Part shown: piece by piece, positions 24,713 through 33,763 of the stretch
Position numbering within the stretch: the first letter of the stretch is position 1
Layout of the letters: every line of letters starts with the position of its first letter
Assembly: GCA_963605115.1 (NCBI GenBank)
Contig: CAVCTM010000001.1
Coordinates: 51,696-115,695 of the forward strand
DNA: 64,000 nucleotides
Source: SVKR01 sp963605115
GTDB taxonomy: Bacteria; Bacillota; Clostridia; Oscillospirales; Oscillospiraceae
Direction: 5' to 3'
Notes under the pieces: generated by a model
Told to the model about the DNA's origin: nothing
Database searches by the model: none
Seen by the model: only the letters and a program-made list of their open reading frames with translations
Position numbers and translations under genes: made by a program

Positions 24713-27700
24713 ATGAAAAAGCGGGTATCGGTCATCCTGCTTCTCATGCTCGCACCGGCGCTCTGCCTCTCGGCAGCGGCTATGGCTACGGTGCGGCTGC
24801 TGGAGGTGGAGAACGAGACGACGGAGTGTGAGCACGAAAATACATACTTCGCTCCAAACGGCGACGAAACGCACAATCAGATTTGCAATGATTGCAGTGA
24901 AGTTTTGGACGAAAATTTGCCTTGCAAAATCGAGGAGCATGAGGGGCAAAATCAAACAATCCAAACCTCGAATGGAAAAGGGCATACCGGTACGTATTGC
25001 TCCGATTGCTACTACGCTCCCGGAGACGGGGCTGCACATGAATACGAAAAAGACGGCTCTTGCAAGGTCTGCCTCTTCACACCGATCCTGAGTGACAGCG
25101 AGGGCAACCTGTACGACAAAGCCTACTATCAGGACGCCTTCGAAAAGGCTGCCAACAGCGATGGTGCAGTCACGCTGACGCTGGTGTCCAAAGTGACCGG
25201 CGCAGGGGCGAATATCTGGACAAAAACCATCGAATTCGACTATCCGGGCAAGTCTGTTACGCTGAACATGGACGGCATCACGCTCGTCAGTTCAAGCAGC
25301 ACCGGCGAAGCGGCGCTGATCGTCTCCAGCGGCGAACTGATCATTGCGGATGCTGCAGCGCTGGAGGGTGCGGATGGCGTCGCCGAAAATCCCGCCGCCC
25401 CCGCCGTCAAAGTCACGGGCGGCGCTCTGACCTTCAAGGGCACCGTGACCGCCACGGGCGGCAGTGGCAACAACTCCGCCGCGCCCGCGATCGAGGTCAG
25501 CGGCGGCAAGGTAACGTTTGGAGGCGCGGTCAACGCCACCGGTGGCTTGCAGGGTTACGCTCTCAATACCAAGACGTGCCAGCCTGCGATCAAAGCCACG
25601 GGCGGCGAGCTGGCTTTCAACGGCGATCTTGACCTGAACGGCGGTCTGACGATCACCGGCGACGCAACGCTGAAAAACAAGCTGACTCAGGGCACGTTCC
25701 GGGTCGAGTATTATTATAAAGATGGCGAGGACACCAAAAAAAGAGTCGGTGAGTAATGGTCGTGCGGTTTCGGTCGAGGGCAGCAGCGTCTACAAGAGCC
25801 TGTACAGTCTGCTGGGGGCAAACCGCGCCTTCACTGATAATAATACCAACCAGATCGCTGTCAGCGCCATGCTTGACGGACAAACTTCTTGGTCGGGCGG
25901 TAATATTTGGGTGCACTATACCAGCCTCGAAGCCGCAATGAATGCGGCGAAGGATGGCGAAACCATCGTTCTGGAGGATGATGTCACGCTGACGGAAGAC
26001 GTATATCTCTATGACACGAGCGCAGCTACCGCCGAGGATATGACGATCACGCTGGACTTGAACCGGCATACTGTCTCAGGCGTTGCGAATACCGGAAGCG
26101 TGATCTTGGGCGAGGGCTACTACGATTGGAGAACCCCCTCGGCGCAAGAGAAAGGATACGGCAAGCTGATTATCCGCGGCAGCGGCGATTTTGAACCGAA
26201 TATACTGATCAGAGAAAAAGGCTCGCTGGACCTCAGCGGCTGGACGGGCAATACGATCAAGCAGGTGGCAGTCAGCAGATATAGCACTTTTGTTGGCACA
26301 AAGGGTACGGGTAAGATCGAAGGCCTTCAGTTTGGAAGCTGGTATCCGAGTGGATCGGGAAATGTGACACTCAGCGGCGGCAGCTATGACCAAATCTGGA
26401 TGAATAGTTTCCAAGAAGATGAGGAAATCAAGCTTGGCAGCTTGCTTGAACAGGGTTACGCTTTCCAAGAGACGGAAGGCGAAAAGAATTTTCTGACTTA
26501 CACAACACCTTTTAAGCATCAGGAACATCTCTACAACCTCGCCGTCGTACCCTGCACCGCCCACGTTGACGCGGACAACGACAAACTCTGCGATTACTGC
26601 AACACCGACGTGACGACGAGCACAGTCGCCACGCTGACGGTGGGCGACGCGACCTACTTCTACGCCGACCTCGCCGCCGCTTTCGACAAAGCCAACACCA
26701 CCGGCGGCACCATCACGATGCAGAAGAACGTGACCGGGCTCAATAAGGGGCTTGTGCTCGGAGGTGCCTCGAACTGGAATGACTACAACATCACCCTTGA
26801 CCTGAACGGTACGACGATCTCCGGCACCAGCAGCGGCAACACCTTCCTCAAGATCGACACCTACGGGACCGTGACCATCTGTGACACAAGCAGCGCTAAA
26901 AACGGAAGGATCGAATGCACAGGGTTCGGCGAATACGCCATGTATGTAAGCTCCGGTAAGCTGACCATCGAAGCCGGCACATTTGCGGGCACTGGCAGTG
27001 ATGGGAATGCTCTGGGAGTCAACGCCGCCGCCCTCAACCTCACCGGCGGCACCTTCAGCAGTCCCGTTAATGTCTATAACGGCATTGTTTCCATCAGCGG
27101 AGGCAGCTTTGCTTCTATCTGGAACTTCAATCGCAACTCCTCGGCCGCTCCCCTCAGTGAGCTGCTTGCCAAGGGCTATGCCTTTGCGGACGCTGACAAC
27201 AACGTCAAAGACGCCAGCGTCAACAATCTCACAAACGTCCACGTTATCGACTGCCCGCACCCGGACGTTGACGACAGCATTGATGATCGAAAAAAGCATT
27301 ACGATCAATCTGAACGGCAAAACGCTCACCCACGGTAAACCGATTGAAGTCGGCTACTCGCGTAACGCCATGCTGAAGATCGTCGGCGCGCTGGACCTTA
27401 GCGACTGGACGGACGGCACTATCGCTACTGTCTACTTGCAGTATGCAGCCAGCGGTCTTACCAGCGGCGCGGGAAAGATCGATAATTTGTATGTCGGTTT
27501 GTCCGGCGGAACGAAGATAACATCCGTCCGTCTGAGCGGCGGCGAGTATGGTAAGATTGTCTTTAACGGCAAATTCGCACTCAGCGATCTGCTGGCGGAA
27601 CGCTATGTGTTCGAAGACTCAGACGGCAAGTACTACAGCAACGCAGCCACGCCCGGCAACCTCTACAACGTCACCGTCGTCCGCTGCCCGCACAGCAGCA

Positions 27701-28650
27701 TCACCGTGGGCTCGACCGGCGGCACCTGCGATTACTGCGGACTGTCCAACATCGTCGCGACGGTCGACGGCAAAGGCTACAAAGTCTATACCGCCTCCGA
27801 GACGCTTGCAGTTGCCGTTTCCGAGTGGGTTGACGAGCGCGGCGGCACGCTGACGCTGTATGCGGATTACAGCGACACGAATTTTACCTCTTTCGAGTTT
27901 GCGAAGGACAAATTGCCCACGCTCGACCTGAACGGCTTCCGCTTTAACAACGGGGTCAACATGACCCTTGACGGCACGCAACTGACCATTCAGGATTCGC
28001 GTAAGAAGGTCACCGACAACGGCACCTTCGGTCCCATCACCGCCAATAGCGGTACTCTGACCCTTGAGAGCGGCTATCTTCAGGGGCTAACAGTGCCGGC
28101 TGACTCGACCGCAACGATCCTCCTCAAGAGCGGCAGAGTGCATGGTCTCGCCAGCAGCTACCCCGTCTATAAGCTGCTGTGGAACGGCTCCGCGCTGCTG
28201 AACGGCAACCTCACCGTGGAACCGACCAAGATTCTGAACAATCCTGCGTTCACTGAGACTTATACTGTCATTAACCCCCAAAACCGGCTCATCAACCAAG
28301 TCAAAACCGGCACCGTCGCCTACGGCGAGAAAACGATCCCGCTTGAGATCTCTTTGGAGACGGAGTACAACGGCGTTGGGCTGATGCAGTTCGAGTGGTA
28401 TGCCGTGCTGGAAGACGGCACCATGCCGCTGCTCGCGAAATCCGAGGATTTGCAGGCAGTGAACGGCGTTTACACGTACACCTTCAATGCAAACGATGTC
28501 AGCGGAGAGCATAAGCTCGCCGTTGCTGTTATAGTAGAGCACGGCGGTATCCGGCGAATAGCCAACGCTGCGCAGGAGCTTCTTCCGGTCTCTGCTGCCG
28601 GAATAATCATAGGAATTATAGGGTCCGCTGCCGGGGTTATAATTGGATGA
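24713..28650 (+). pseudogene. Large secreted repeat protein, disrupted by two frameshifts and a lost 3' end
   Basis: A signal peptide (MKKRVSVILLLMLAPALC, about 24 residues) starts a protein built of repeated modules: parallel beta-helix-like stretches (GGALTFKGTVTATGG), 'YTSLEAAMNAAKDGETIVLEDD' type blocks, LLAKGYAF-type blocks, and CxxC units (CDYCNTDV, CDYCGLS). Frame 1 stops at 25756, but the same protein continues in a second frame from a run of seven A at about 25735-25742. The second frame fails near 27270-27290, inside a module where CPHPDVDD is followed at once by IEKSITINLNGKTL, which looks like an internal deletion between repeats. The third frame runs to 28650, but past about 28500-28530 it reads antisense to a histidine kinase remnant, so the true C-terminus and any wall anchor are gone. 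Function unknown, probably a cell-surface protein. Confidence 0.82.
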
Positions 28651-28917
28651 CAGTCTTGTGGTTCTTTCGAGGATGTGGTATTCCAGAGCCTCCGACCAGT
28701 CGTAGTCAAAGCTATATTCGTCGTAGAATCCGCGCTAATCCCAGAACGGGCCGGATAGGTCCGCAAACTCCCGGCTCTTCTCATAAAGGGCGTCATAGAC
28801 CTCCTGCGCCGTGACGATCGTGAGAGCTCCCATGGAGGCGAGCCATGTCGCGCCGACGGCGAGGATGAGGAGCCATGTCACGGCTGCCATGGAGCGGATG
28901 CTTTTTTTCTTTTTCAT
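28500..28917 (-). pseudogene. Sensor histidine kinase remnant (N-terminal part only)
   Basis: From ATG at 28917 the minus strand encodes MKKKKSIRSM and a membrane helix (AAVTWLLILAVGATWLASMG), then SREFADLSGPFWD and a TAG stop at 28735. Past the stop the same frame continues sensibly: RGFYDEYSFDYDWSEALEYH, LERTTRLSSNYNPGSGPYN, and TAVLYYNSNGELML, which reads as an extracellular sensor domain. The similarity ends at about 28500-28530, where the sequence becomes the antisense of the surface-protein gene. The HAMP, dimerisation and ATPase domains are absent. It lies 5 bases downstream of the response-regulator gene, the normal order for a two-component pair. Confidence 0.78.
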
Positions 28918-28922
28918 CTCCG

Positions 28923-29595
28923 TCAGTCCTCCAGCTTGTAGCCCGCCTTGATGACGGTCTTGATGCAGCCGGCGTTTTCGCCGAGCTTTTCGCGCAGACG
29001 CTTGATATGGGTATCCACCGCCCGCGCCTCGCCCTCGTAGTCATAGCCCCAGCACTTCACCAGCAGCTGCTCGCGGCTCAGGACAATGTTCCGGTTCAGC
29101 ATCAGGCAGCGCAGCAGCGAAAACTCCTTCGGCGTGCGGACCACCTCGGTCTTCCCGGCAAAGACACGGCGGGTGGAGTCTTCGAGCGTGATGCCGCCCG
29201 CCTCGATGCGGTCCCCGGCAAGAACGCTCCGGCGGCTGCGGCGGATGAGCGCCATCGTTTTCGCGTAGAGCACGGACATGGTGAAGGGCTTCGTCACATA
29301 ATCGTCCGCGCCGAGCTCATAGCCGAGCAGTTTGTCCTCCTCGGCGGAGAGCGCGGTCAGGAAAATGATCGGAACGTCGTTCGTTCTGCGGACGGCGCGG
29401 CAGACGGAGAGACCGTCGAGCTCCGGCATCATAATATCCAGCAAAACCGCGTCGAAATCCGACTCGCCGAGCAGCCGGAGCGCCTCCATCCCGTCCGCCG
29501 CGGCGGTGGGGCTTTCACCCTTGCTGCGGAAATAGTCGCAGAGGGACCTCCCGGAGTCTGGCTTCATCCTCCACGATCAGGATCTTGCAGTCCAT
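28923..29595 (-). pseudogene. OmpR-family response regulator with a frameshift near the N-terminus
   Basis: The apparent ORF starts late, at 29567, and lacks the first receiver-domain strand. The missing part lies in another frame: ATG at 29595, after a GGGGGGAAATG site, gives MDCKILIVEDEARLREV, with the acidic pair ED. Removing one C from the CCC on the coding strand (about 29542-29547) joins it to LCDYFRSKGE. The rest is intact: VLLDIMMPELDG (phospho-Asp), IIFLTALS, DDYVTKPF, and the winged-helix domain ending DTHIKRLREKLGENAGCIKTVIKAGYKLED. Either a real inactivating insertion or a base-call error. Its kinase partner is broken independently, which favours real decay. Confidence 0.8.
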
Positions 29596-29705
29596 AGCAT
29601 TTCCCCCCCTTTCGCTCTCATTTTACGGTGCGGATTTGTATTCTCTGTGTCGTTTCAAAAAAATTATAGCGGATAATCACAAAAAATCCACAGCGTTTCG
29701 CAAAA

Positions 29706-29756
29706 AATAAAAAGCCGGGCGTCCGGTCCGAGGGGATCGAATGCCCGGCTTGATGG
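29706..29756 (-). terminator. Terminator of the DUF362 gene
   Basis: On the minus strand AAGCCGGGCAT and GCCCGGCTTTTTATTTTTT form a GC-rich stem and T-run just after the DUF362 stop. The rest of the 29596-29762 gap holds a TATAAT (29668-29663, minus) for the response regulator. Confidence 0.8.
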
Positions 29757-29762
29757 GTTTTC

Positions 29763-30626
29763 TCAGAGCTCCACGAGCTCATACTCGCGGCTGCCGACGC
29801 CGAGCGCGGCGGCGGAAGCCACCGTGCGGACACCGTTGCGGCTCTCGATGCGCTCGATGAGGTGGTCTCTGCCCGGATCGTCCGCGGCGTAAACAAGGTC
29901 GAGGCACGCCTGATCGACGGCGACGGGGTCGAGGGAGACGAGGATGCCGATATCCGCCATACAGGGATCCTCCGCCACGGCGCAGCAGTCGCAGTCGACG
30001 GACATGTTCTTCATGACGTTCACGAAGACCATGTTGCCCTTGAAATAGCCCACGACCGCCGACGCCGCGTCCGCCATGGAGTCGAGGAAGGAGTCGTGGT
30101 CCGCGGTCCAGAGCTTCGCGGGGTCTCCGGCGCCGTGGATATACGCCTTGCCGTAAGACGAGGCGCAGCCGATGGAGAGCTGCTTGAGCGCACCGCCGAA
30201 GCCGCCCATCGGGTGCCCCTTGAAGTGGGACAGCACGAGCATGGAGTCATAGTTTGCGATGTCCTTGCCGACGAAATCCTTTTTGATCATTCTGCCGTTC
30301 GGGATGGCGAGCTCCAGATCGGGACCCTCCGCGTCCAGCAGGTCGACAGGGAAGCAGCGGCTCCAGCCGTGCTTTTCCAGCAGCTTGACGTGGCGCTCCG
30401 TGGTGTTGCGCGCGCCGTCATAGGCGGTGTTGCACTCCACGACCGTGCCGTTCACGGCGTCGATCATCGGCTTCCAGAATTCCGGCTTCAAAAAGTTCTG
30501 GTTGCCCTCTTCGCCGGAGTGGACCTTGACCGCCACCTTGCCGGGCAGCTCCTTCCCGGCGGCGCGGTAAAGCTCCACGACCTTCTCCGGCGTGATCTCG
30601 CGGGAAAAATAAACCTTCGGTTTCAT
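29763..30626 (-). CDS. DUF362 domain-containing protein
   Basis: A 287-residue protein of the DUF362 family: VAVKVHSGEEGNQNFLKPEF, VVECNTAYDGARNTTERHVK, LVLSHFKGHPMGGFGGALKQLSIGC, and a Cys-rich block DCDCCAVAEDPCMADIG that could hold an Fe-S cluster. Members often have a ferredoxin-like 4Fe-4S domain at the C-terminus; this one stops without one. The biochemical role is not known to me. It is a single-gene unit on the minus strand, divergent from the cas operon, with a strong terminator. A TATAAT-like element (ATTATA on the plus strand around 30670) precedes its AGGAGGAACG site. Confidence 0.85.
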   Translation of the reverse strand: MKPKVYFSREITPEKVVELYRAAGKELPGKVAVKVHSGEEGNQNFLKPEFWKPMIDAVNGTVVECNTAYDGARNTTERHVKLLEKHGWSRCFPVDLLDAEGPDLELAIPNGRMIKKDFVGKDIANYDSMLVLSHFKGHPMGGFGGALKQLSIGCASSYGKAYIHGAGDPAKLWTADHDSFLDSMADAASAVVGYFKGNMVFVNVMKNMSVDCDCCAVAEDPCMADIGILVSLDPVAVDQACLDLVYAADDPGRDHLIERIESRNGVRTVASAAALGVGSREYELVEL

Positions 30627-30749
30627 TATGTTCGTTCCTCCTTGTTTGTCCGGTTTTTGTGTTGACTTTATTATACTTCAAACACGCGGCGATTTTCCAG
30701 TGGTATTTGTAAATTTTTTAGAGGGCTCCTTTATCGTCGAAGAAGGGTC

Positions 30750-30778
30750 TTGACAAAGATCGACATATCATTTAAAAT
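30750..30778 (+). promoter_or_regulatory. cas operon promoter
   Basis: TTGACA (30750-30755), 17-bp spacer, TAAAAT (30773-30778); start expected near 30784, directly at the structured leader. Confidence 0.85.
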
Positions 30779-30782
30779 GAGA

Positions 30783-30849
30783 GCACGAACCGGGCTGATG
30801 ACCAGACCCGCGTGCAGCCCTGTATGAGAATACAGGGCTTTTTTGTTTG
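30783..30849 (+). terminator. Structured 5' leader with intrinsic terminator before cas3 (candidate attenuator)
   Basis: A first hairpin pairs GCACG (30783-30787) with CGTGC (30811-30815) and CGGG (30791-30794) with CCCG (30807-30810). Directly after it AGCCCTGTAT (30816-30825) pairs with ATACAGGGCT (30830-30839) around GAGA, followed by TTTTTGTTTG. This is a complete terminator between the promoter and the cas3 ribosome binding site (GGGAGG, 30852-30857). GGGCT at 30792-30796 can also pair with AGCCC at 30816-30820, which would break the terminator, so two exclusive folds are possible. The regulator is unknown. Confidence 0.8.
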
Positions 30850-30864
30850 TCGGGAGGCTGAGAA

Positions 30865-33024
30865 ATGACCTATTACGCTCACATTTCCGAGGACGGGCAG
30901 CGGATGCAGAGCGTCGCGGAGCATCTGACAGGGACGGCGACGCTCTGCCGGGAGTTTGCCGCCGCCTTCGGTGCGGAGGAGGCGGGAGAGCTCGCCGGGC
31001 TCGCGCATGACATCGGGAAGTGTACGGATGGCTTCCAGGACCGCCTGCTCCGCGGCGGTCCTATCGTGGACCACGCAACGGCGGGCGCGCTCGCCTGCGC
31101 CAAGCTGAACGCGGATATCGCCGCCTGCGTTGCCGGGCACCACGGCGGGCTGCCGGATCTCGGCAATGTGAAAACCGACCGCGCCGGGGACGCTACGCTC
31201 TGCGGCAGGCTCCGCAAGGGGATCGAGCAGAGGATGGCGGAGCGCTGCGGCGAGAGCGGCGTTTCTCTGCCGGGCGCTGTTCCGCCGACGCCGGCAAAGG
31301 ACGCGCTTCAGGAATCGAACTGGACGCGAATGCTCTACTCCTGCCTTGTGGACGCCGATTATCTGGACACGGAACGCTTTATGCGCGGCGAACAGCCACG
31401 CGGCGCCGGGGACGATATCAAAACGCTCCTTGCCCGACTGGAAGCGTATATTGCGCGGTGGAGGGAACCCAAAACGGAGCTGAACCGCCTGCGGAACCGA
31501 ATCTTGGACCGCTGCATGGAGTCCGGTGCGCTGCCGAAGGGGATCTATACGCTCACGGTCCCGACCGGCGGCGGGAAGACGGTTGCCTCGCTCGCCTTCG
31601 CGCTGCGCCATGCGGCGGCGCACGGGCTTCGCCGCGTGATCTATGTGGTGCCTTATACGTCCATTATCGAGCAGAACGCCGGAAAATTCCGTGAGATCCT
31701 TGGCGAGCGGAACGTGCTGGAGCACCACTCCGGCGTGGAGTTTGATCTCTCGGACGGCGCAAAGCCGGAGCGCGTCCGCCTTGCGCTCGCGGCGGAAAGC
31801 TGGGATATGCCCGTCGTGGTAACGACGGCGGTGCAGTTTTTTGAATCGTTTTTCGCAAATAAGCCCGCCAAATGCCGCAAGCTGCATAACCTGGCGCAAA
31901 GCGTTGTGATCTTTGACGAGGCGCAGATGCTGCCGCCGGAGCATCTGCGCCCCTGCGTTGCGGCGATCGCCTCGCTCGCCGCGCAGTTCGGCTCCACCGC
32001 CGTGCTCTGCACGGCGACGCAGCCGGCGCTGGACGGTCTGCTGCACGAGTATGCGCCGGGGTATCCGGTGCGGGAGCTCTGCCCCGACGCGGAGGGGATG
32101 GAGGAGCAGTTCCGCCGGGCCACCTTCCGCTTTGCGGGCACTCTGCCGGACGAAGCGCTCGCGGAGGAGCTGGGGGCGCTGCCGCAGGTGCTCTGCATCG
32201 TAAACAGCCGCAAGGCGGCGCAGCGCATCTTTTCGCTGCTGCCGGAGGAGGACGGAACGTTTCACCTCTCCACGCTGATGATCCCCGCCCAGCGGCATGC
32301 AATCATTAAGACGATCAGGAAGCGTCTGGAAGGCAGCTTGCCATGCCGCGTCGTGTCCACCTCGCTCATCGAGGCGGGCGTAGACGTTGATTTTCCGGCT
32401 GTTTACCGCGAGATGGCGGGGCTTGATTCCGTTTTGCAGGCGGCGGGGCGCTGCAATCGCGAGGGAGGAAAACCGGCGTCGGAGCGGATCGTGACCGTTT
32501 TCGAGCGCACGGAGCTGCCGCCGAAGCTCTTCCGCACCGCCATCGGCGCGGCGCGCGAGGCGCTGGAGGTGAACCCCGATCCGGCGTCCCGCGCGGCGAT
32601 GGACTGCTATTTCCGCACCCTGCTGAGCCTCCGCGGGGAGGCGCTGGACCGCAGCGGCGTGATCGATGCGTTCCGGCGCGGGATCGGCGGCTGTGCGCTT
32701 CCGTTCCGCAGCGTGGCGGAGCGTTTCCGCCTCATCGACGACAATACGCGCACGGTCTACATCCCTCGCGGCGAAGGCACCGCGCTCACGGAGCAGCTGC
32801 TCACGGGGAAGGGCGGCAGAGAGCTTTATCGCAAGCTGGGACGCTATTCCGTCTCGGTCTACGAGGAGCATTTCCGCGCGCTCTACGCCGCTGGCGCGCT
32901 GCTGACGGCGCGGGAAATACCCACTCTGGACGAAAACAGCGCGGTTTTGACCAGTATAGATTTCTACAATGAAAAAACCGGGCTTACACTCGAACCGGAG
33001 GGCGGGCAAGGGCTGTCAATTTAG
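30865..33024 (+). CDS. cas3: CRISPR-associated helicase/nuclease Cas3 (type I-C)
   Basis: Recruited by Cascade after target binding, it nicks and degrades the DNA. The 719-residue protein has the HD nuclease domain first (LAGLAHDIGKCTDGFQDRL, VAGHHGG, VDADYLDTE), then the SF2 helicase: Walker A VPTGGGKTVASLAFA, DEAD-box variant VIFDEAQMLPPE, motif III CTATQPALD, and motif VI region QAAGRCNREG. It is the first cas gene, after a promoter and leader terminator. A 67-base gap with a small GTCC...GGAC hairpin separates it from cas5. Confidence 0.96.
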   Translation: MTYYAHISEDGQRMQSVAEHLTGTATLCREFAAAFGAEEAGELAGLAHDIGKCTDGFQDRLLRGGPIVDHATAGALACAKLNADIAACVAGHHGGLPDLGNVKTDRAGDATLCGRLRKGIEQRMAERCGESGVSLPGAVPPTPAKDALQESNWTRMLYSCLVDADYLDTERFMRGEQPRGAGDDIKTLLARLEAYIARWREPKTELNRLRNRILDRCMESGALPKGIYTLTVPTGGGKTVASLAFALRHAAAHGLRRVIYVVPYTSIIEQNAGKFREILGERNVLEHHSGVEFDLSDGAKPERVRLALAAESWDMPVVVTTAVQFFESFFANKPAKCRKLHNLAQSVVIFDEAQMLPPEHLRPCVAAIASLAAQFGSTAVLCTATQPALDGLLHEYAPGYPVRELCPDAEGMEEQFRRATFRFAGTLPDEALAEELGALPQVLCIVNSRKAAQRIFSLLPEEDGTFHLSTLMIPAQRHAIIKTIRKRLEGSLPCRVVSTSLIEAGVDVDFPAVYREMAGLDSVLQAAGRCNREGGKPASERIVTVFERTELPPKLFRTAIGAAREALEVNPDPASRAAMDCYFRTLLSLRGEALDRSGVIDAFRRGIGGCALPFRSVAERFRLIDDNTRTVYIPRGEGTALTEQLLTGKGGRELYRKLGRYSVSVYEEHFRALYAAGALLTAREIPTLDENSAVLTSIDFYNEKTGLTLEPEGGQGLSI

Positions 33025-33091
33025 GAAAAGTCCGGTTTTTTGGACAGGACATCGTGTATGATGGGATAAAACAGCAGAAGATGAGAAAGGA

Positions 33092-33763
33092 GTGATTCTT
33101 ATGTCGATCAAGGTTGAGGTCTGGGGCGATTACGCATGCTTTACTCGGCCTGAGATGAAAACAGAGAGAACCAGCTATGACGTGATGACGCCATCAGCGG
33201 CGCGGGGACTGCTGGAAAGCGTATTCTGGCACCCGGGTTTGAAATATGTGATCGACCGCATCCACGTATGCAGCCCCATCCGCTTTACCAACATCCGACG
33301 CAACGAGGTGAGGGAGAAAATCTCAGCCAACGAGGTAAAAAAGCTGATGGAGGGAGCGAAGGGCAAGGAGTTTCTCGCCGCGCCGGAGTGCATCCAGCAG
33401 CGGGCAGCCATGGTGCTCCGGGATGTTCGCTATGTCATCGAGGCGCACTTTGATATGACGGAGCGCACCGCGCCGGGCGACAACCCCGGAAAGTTTCAGG
33501 ACATCTTAAAGCGCCGCCTGGAGCGCGGGCAGTGCTACAGCATGCCCTATCTGGGGACGCGCGAATTTCCCGCCCATTTCCGCCGCTGCGAGGTGATCCC
33601 GCCCTGTCCGGAGGAGCTGCGCGGGGAGCGGGACCTCGGCTGGATGCTGCTGGATATGGACTACAGCGACCCGAAGAATATCACGCCGCGGTTTTTCCGC
33701 GCCGCGCTCAAGGACGGCGTGATGGAGGTTCCCGCGTGGGACAGTGAGGAGGTGAAGGCATGA
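33092..33763 (+). CDS. cas5c: Cas5c, crRNA-processing Cascade subunit
   Basis: In type I-C systems, which lack Cas6, Cas5c cuts the pre-crRNA at the repeat hairpin and holds the 5' handle. The 223-residue protein begins IKVEVWGDYACFTRPEMKTERTSYDVMTPSAARGLLESVFWHP, the typical Cas5 N-terminus, and has the family block LRDVRYVIEAHF. GAAAGGAGTG precedes the ATG. It overlaps cas8c by ATGA. Confidence 0.95.
   Translation: MILMSIKVEVWGDYACFTRPEMKTERTSYDVMTPSAARGLLESVFWHPGLKYVIDRIHVCSPIRFTNIRRNEVREKISANEVKKLMEGAKGKEFLAAPECIQQRAAMVLRDVRYVIEAHFDMTERTAPGDNPGKFQDILKRRLERGQCYSMPYLGTREFPAHFRRCEVIPPCPEELRGERDLGWMLLDMDYSDPKNITPRFFRAALKDGVMEVPAWDSEEVKA

Noticed and set aside
25700..25760. Programmed -1 frameshifting at the A-rich run in the surface protein
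   Set aside because: The frame needed is +1, not -1, and a second break and a lost 3' end downstream make decay or a base-call error more likely.
30772..33009. A 745-codon minus-strand frame opposite cas3
   Set aside because: Shadow of cas3; Arg/His-rich composition and no family features.
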